Positions 23,712-25,868 of a DNA stretch of 25,868 nucleotides are shown piece by piece. How positions within the stretch are numbered: the first letter of the stretch is position 1; every line of letters starts with the position of its first letter. Under the pieces are notes generated by a model. The model saw only the letters and a list, made by a program, of their open reading frames with translations, ran no database searches and had not been told where the DNA came from. Origin of the DNA: Candidatus Hydrogenedentota bacterium (GTDB taxonomy: Bacteria > UBA8481 > J006); assembly GCA_003697085.1 (NCBI GenBank), contig RFFU01000144.1, positions 1-25,868 on the forward strand, in the 5' to 3' direction. The translations under genes were made by a program, and so were the position numbers.

Positions 23712-25305
23712 AGGTTCCAAAGACGTTTTTGAGGCGCGCGACGATCTCGCCGACCGTCGCGCCGGCTCGGACGGCGGCGAGAACAGGTGGAACGATATTC
23801 TCCTCGGAACGCGCGGCGCTTTCGAGCGAGGCGAGGCTCTTCTCGACCTCGGCTCCACTCCGCCCGGCACGGAATTCCCGGAGACGTTCCCTCTGCCGTT
23901 TCTCGATCGCGGGGTCGAAGCGAAAGAGTTCCGGCGGCGGTTCCTCGATCGTAAAGCGGTTGACACCGACCACGACACGTTCCCCGGATTCGACCGCCCT
24001 CTGATAACGGTAGGCCGCCTCGCGGATTGCCTGCTGCGGATACGCGGCCTCGATCGCCTCCAGCATTCCCCCCATCGCATCGATTTTCTCGATCAAACGC
24101 GAGGCCTCTTCCTCGATCCGCCGCGTCAACTCCTCGACGTAATACGAACCTCCCAGCGGATCGACGACATCGGCCACCCCCGTTTCATACGCGATCACCT
24201 GTTGAGTCCGCAACGCAAGGCGAGCCGAGGCCTCCGTCGGCAGCGCCAGCGCTTCGTCCCGCGCGTTGGTGTGAAGCGATTGGGTTCCCCCGCAGACCGC
24301 CGCCAAAGCCTCGATTGTTGTTCGTACGACGTTGCAGTCGATCTGTTGCGCATTGAGGCTCGAACCGGCCGTCTGCGTGTGAAACCGTAACTGCATCGAC
24401 TTCGGATTTCGAGCGCCGAAGCGTTCTTTCATGATCCGCGCCCAGAGGCGGCGGGCCGCGCGGAACTTCGCGATCTCTTCGAAGAAATCCATCTGGCAGT
24501 TGAAGAAGAAGGAGAGGCGCGGAGCGAAATCGTCAACGGTAAGAGAAAGATTCTTTCGGCGGATCTGCTCCAACATCGCCTCGACGTACGCAATCCCGTC
24601 GGCCAGCGTGAACGCGATCTCTTGGATCGCGGTCGATCCCGCCTCGCGAATGTGATAGCCCGAGATGGAGATCGTATTCCAGCGCGGCATCTCGCGCGAG
24701 CAGAACTCGAAGATGTCCGTCACGATCCGAAGAGACGGTTTCGGCGGAAAGATATAGGTTCCCCGCGCGATGTACTCCTTGAGAATGTCGTTCTGGATCG
24801 TGCCGCCCAACGCCGAGCGGGGAACGCCGTTCTTCTCCGCAACCGCGATGTAAAGCGCAAGAAGGATGACGGCGGTGGCGTTGATCGTCATCGAGGATGT
24901 GACGCGGTCGAGAGGAATTCCCTCGAGAAGAATCTCCATATCCGAAAGCGAATCGATCGCGACCCCCACCTTCCCGACCTCGCCCTCCGCCAACGGGTCG
25001 TCGCTGTCGAGACCGATCTGGGTGGGAAGATCGAAAGCGATCGAGAGACCGGTCTGCCCCTGCTCGAGCAGAAAACGGTAGCGGGCGTTCGATTCCACCG
25101 CGTCGCCCATCCCGGCGTATTGCCGCATCGTCCAGAGGCGCCCCCGGTACATCGTCTGGCGGATCCCGCGGGTGAACGGATATTCCCCCGGTCGCTCCCC
25201 TTCGGCGGGACCGTAATAATCCGCAATCGGAATTCCCGACAGCGTCTCGAAGTGATCCTTCCGAGTCAATGGACGAGAAGATTTTTCTTGCGTTTCTTCA
25301 GACAT
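23701..25305 (-). CDS. mcmA: Methylmalonyl-CoA mutase large (catalytic) subunit
   Basis: Adenosylcobalamin-dependent interconversion of (R)-methylmalonyl-CoA and succinyl-CoA. 534 residues from ATG 25305; it contains the substrate barrel but no B12-binding domain, so a separate small subunit is needed and is not in the window. [15 protein letters not shown] (51-65), [38 protein letters not shown] and [15 protein letters not shown] are family hallmarks. Tyr63 (in RQYAG) and Arg181 (in IARGTYI, 118 residues later) are at the positions of Tyr89 and Arg207 of the Propionibacterium enzyme, which bind the substrate carboxylate; isobutyryl-CoA mutases have Phe and Gln there. This supports methylmalonyl specificity. 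The frame is open upstream to 25782, but only through repeat sequence. No strong ribosome binding site is seen. It heads an overlapping unit with two M16 genes. Confidence 0.93.
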   Translation of the reverse strand: MSEETQEKSSRPLTRKDHFETLSGIPIADYYGPAEGERPGEYPFTRGIRQTMYRGRLWTMRQYAGMGDAVESNARYRFLLEQGQTGLSIAFDLPTQIGLDSDDPLAEGEVGKVGVAIDSLSDMEILLEGIPLDRVTSSMTINATAVILLALYIAVAEKNGVPRSALGGTIQNDILKEYIARGTYIFPPKPSLRIVTDIFEFCSREMPRWNTISISGYHIREAGSTAIQEIAFTLADGIAYVEAMLEQIRRKNLSLTVDDFAPRLSFFFNCQMDFFEEIAKFRAARRLWARIMKERFGARNPKSMQLRFHTQTAGSSLNAQQIDCNVVRTTIEALAAVCGGTQSLHTNARDEALALPTEASARLALRTQQVIAYETGVADVVDPLGGSYYVEELTRRIEEEASRLIEKIDAMGGMLEAIEAAYPQQAIREAAYRYQRAVESGERVVVGVNRFTIEEPPPELFRFDPAIEKRQRERLREFRAGRSGAEVEKSLASLESAARSEENIVPPVLAAVRAGATVGEIVARLKNVFGTYAG

Positions 25306-25332
25306 CGAGCGGTCACTGTAGCACGAGGGAAT

Positions 25333-25446
25333 AAGGAAGGCAAAAGGGAATGGAGAAGACAGAAGGCAAAATGCAAAAGGCAAAAGGAAAAAGGGAAAAG
25401 GGAAAAAGGGAAAAAGGGAAAAAGGGAAAAGGGAAGAGGGGAATGG
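25333..25446 (+). repeat. Polypurine tract with AAAAAGGG tandem repeat, copy B
   Basis: Between 25382 and 25443 the plus strand contains no pyrimidine (62 nt). Seven GGG runs separated by 4-5 A residues form an imperfect 8-bp tandem repeat (AAAAAGGG). Before it come GGCAAAATGCAAAAGGCAAA words shared with copies A and C. Such a strand can in principle form a G-quadruplex or triplex. It lies directly upstream of the mutase gene start. Confidence 0.85.
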
Positions 25447-25461
25447 AGTGAGAACCGAGGA

Positions 25462-25584
25462 GCGCGGGCATCTTGCCTGCAGGAATCGAGCGCGGACGAA
25501 GGCATGGCATGGGGCGCAGGTTCTCCAACCTGCGGGGCCGATTGGCACCGCGGTTGTCATTCCGAGCGCCAGCGAGGAATCCCC
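25462..25584 (+). repeat. Hairpin dispersed repeat, complete copy B1 (empty intron site)
   Basis: Modules: hairpin GCGGGCA/TGCCTGC (25464-25480); GGACGAAGGCATGGCATG (25494-25511); a perfect 8-bp hairpin CGCAGGTT/AACCTGCG with loop CTCC (25515-25534); GGGGCCGATTGGCAC; and TGTCATTCCGAGCGCCAGCG...AATCCCC (25556-25584). It is the uninterrupted version of the sequence split by the intron at 25783/25784. Confidence 0.8.
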
Positions 25585-25602
25585 TCCACGCGGTATCCCG
25601 AG

Positions 25603-25783
25603 GGAAGGGCAAGGGCAAAGGCAAGGGCAAGGGCAAGAAAAAGCGAATGGGGAAGGGAAAGGGCAAAGGCAAGGGCAAGAAAAAGAAAATGGGGAAGGGA
25701 AACGAAAAAGGGAACTTGAAGCGTGTCCTGGTAGCGCAGGCATCCTGCCTGCAGAAATGCGAGCGGGACGAAGGCATGGCATG
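25603..25783 (+). repeat. Mosaic dispersed repeat, copy B2, interrupted by intron
   Basis: Two tandem purine units of 48 and 42 nt (25613-25660 and 25661-25702), differing by one GGGCAA hexamer and two bases, are followed by GAAAAAGGGAAC, GCGTGTCCTGGTAGCG, a perfect 7-bp hairpin GCAGGCA/TGCCTGC (25736-25752) and GGACGAAGGCATGGCATG (25766-25783). At that point, where copy B1 continues into its second hairpin, group II intron sequence starts. Confidence 0.8.
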
Positions 25784-25868
25784 ATAGGGGTAGGAAGGAC
25801 CGGTTCTCCCGGTCCCTCCCCCCTCCGAACCGTACGTGCGGATCTCCCGCATACGGCTCTCCGGTCAG
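25784..25868 (-). mobile_element. 3' end of a group II intron (domains V-VI), rest beyond window
   Basis: Read on the minus strand, the edge sequence runs into a domain V hairpin (25859-25827), a domain VI hairpin with stem GGACCGG/CCGGTCC, and ends CCTACCCCTAT. The adenosine in CTACCCC (complement of T25791) is the eighth base from the proposed 3' splice site at 25784, the usual branch-point place, and the end in AT fits the AY rule. The 3' exon starts CATGCCATGCC. The reverse transcriptase and 5' half lie right of the window. Comparison with copy B1 indicates insertion 3 nt after a stable hairpin, which is how class C introns choose targets. Confidence 0.88.
25827..25859 (-). ncRNA. Group II intron domain V
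   Basis: 33 nt on the minus strand. The lower stem GAGCCGTA/TACGGTTC contains the catalytic AGC triad (bases 2-4); a two-base bulge (C24, G25) follows on the 3' side; the upper stem TGCGG/CCGCA closes a small GAGAT loop. This is the diagnostic catalytic helix of group II introns; the usual length is 34 nt. Confidence 0.9.

Noticed and set aside
22452-23732. 426-codon plus-strand frame opposite the M16 genes, and similar long antisense frames at 24622-25719, 16984-18159, 1909-3153 and 6908-8149
   Set aside because: Shadows caused by high GC and codon bias of the strong genes on the other strand; compositions are Arg/Pro/Ser-rich with no motifs.
25382-25443. CRISPR array
   Set aside because: Units of 8 bp without unique spacers form a simple tandem repeat, not repeat-spacer structure.
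25306-25782. 159-residue N-terminal extension of the mutase frame
   Set aside because: Consists only of antisense repeat sequence ([16 protein letters not shown]-type words); homologues start at ATG 25305.
25473-25784. 103-codon plus-strand Lys/Gly-rich frame
   Set aside because: Translation of repeat copies B1 and B2; it ends at the intron junction and has no consistent start with copy A.
25784-25868. Retron msr-msd
   Set aside because: The edge hairpin has the AGC triad, two-base bulge and following branch-A helix of group II intron domains V/VI.

Overview
The window is GC-rich bacterial chromosome. It looks like an uncultivated Gram-negative-type lineage, not a familiar model organism: it carries a secreted Ig-like (CARDB-type) protein, a split methylmalonyl-CoA mutase, a pyruvoyl-dependent arginine decarboxylase, the phosphoglucose isomerase type often fused to transaldolase, AddAB-type recombination enzymes, and many short dispersed intergenic repeats of a kind I associate with candidate phyla and the Planctomycetes/Verrucomicrobia area. 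I cannot place it more precisely, and the taxonomic guess is inference.

Layout. Left part (1-10846, all plus strand): the 3' part of a long coiled-coil protein that runs off the left edge; proB with a PUA domain; a tRNA-Pro(CGG) with its own promoter; a small membrane protein followed 8 nt later by a coiled-coil protein with a triplicated short helical motif; a polypurine repeat; a 1117-residue exported protein; then pdaD (TTG start) and pgi in a GTGA overlap.

Middle (10847-14827): an accessory island. Two 83%-identical direct repeats, exactly 890 bp apart, bracket an MntA/HepT (MNT/HEPN) toxin-antitoxin pair. The HepT toxin carries an in-frame TAA just before its catalytic RX4HXY motif, while the antitoxin nucleotidyltransferase is intact. 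Next come a hairpin-rich spacer, a minus-strand aldo/keto reductase with a plausible promoter, a LacI-family-like operator in the divergent spacer, and a plus-strand GAF-GGDEF diguanylate cyclase with an intact I-site.

Right part (14848-25305, all minus strand): addB-addA joined by an ATGA overlap (helicase-nuclease for double-strand break repair), then a three-gene overlapping unit transcribed mcm large subunit -> inactive M16 peptidase homologue -> active M16 peptidase. The two M16 proteins have complementary motifs: one keeps HXXEH and has lost the R/Y pair, the other is the reverse, so they probably form a heterodimer.

Right edge (25306-25868): mosaic dispersed repeats (8-bp AAAAAGGG tandem tract, hairpin modules, a 42-bp purine unit). 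The last 85 bp are the 3' end (domains V and VI) of a group II intron on the minus strand. The intron interrupts one copy of the hairpin repeat. An uninterrupted copy 270 bp away shows what the empty site looked like and places a perfect 8-bp hairpin 3 nt upstream of the insertion point, as class C introns prefer. A third copy of the mosaic repeat lies between addB and the M16 gene.
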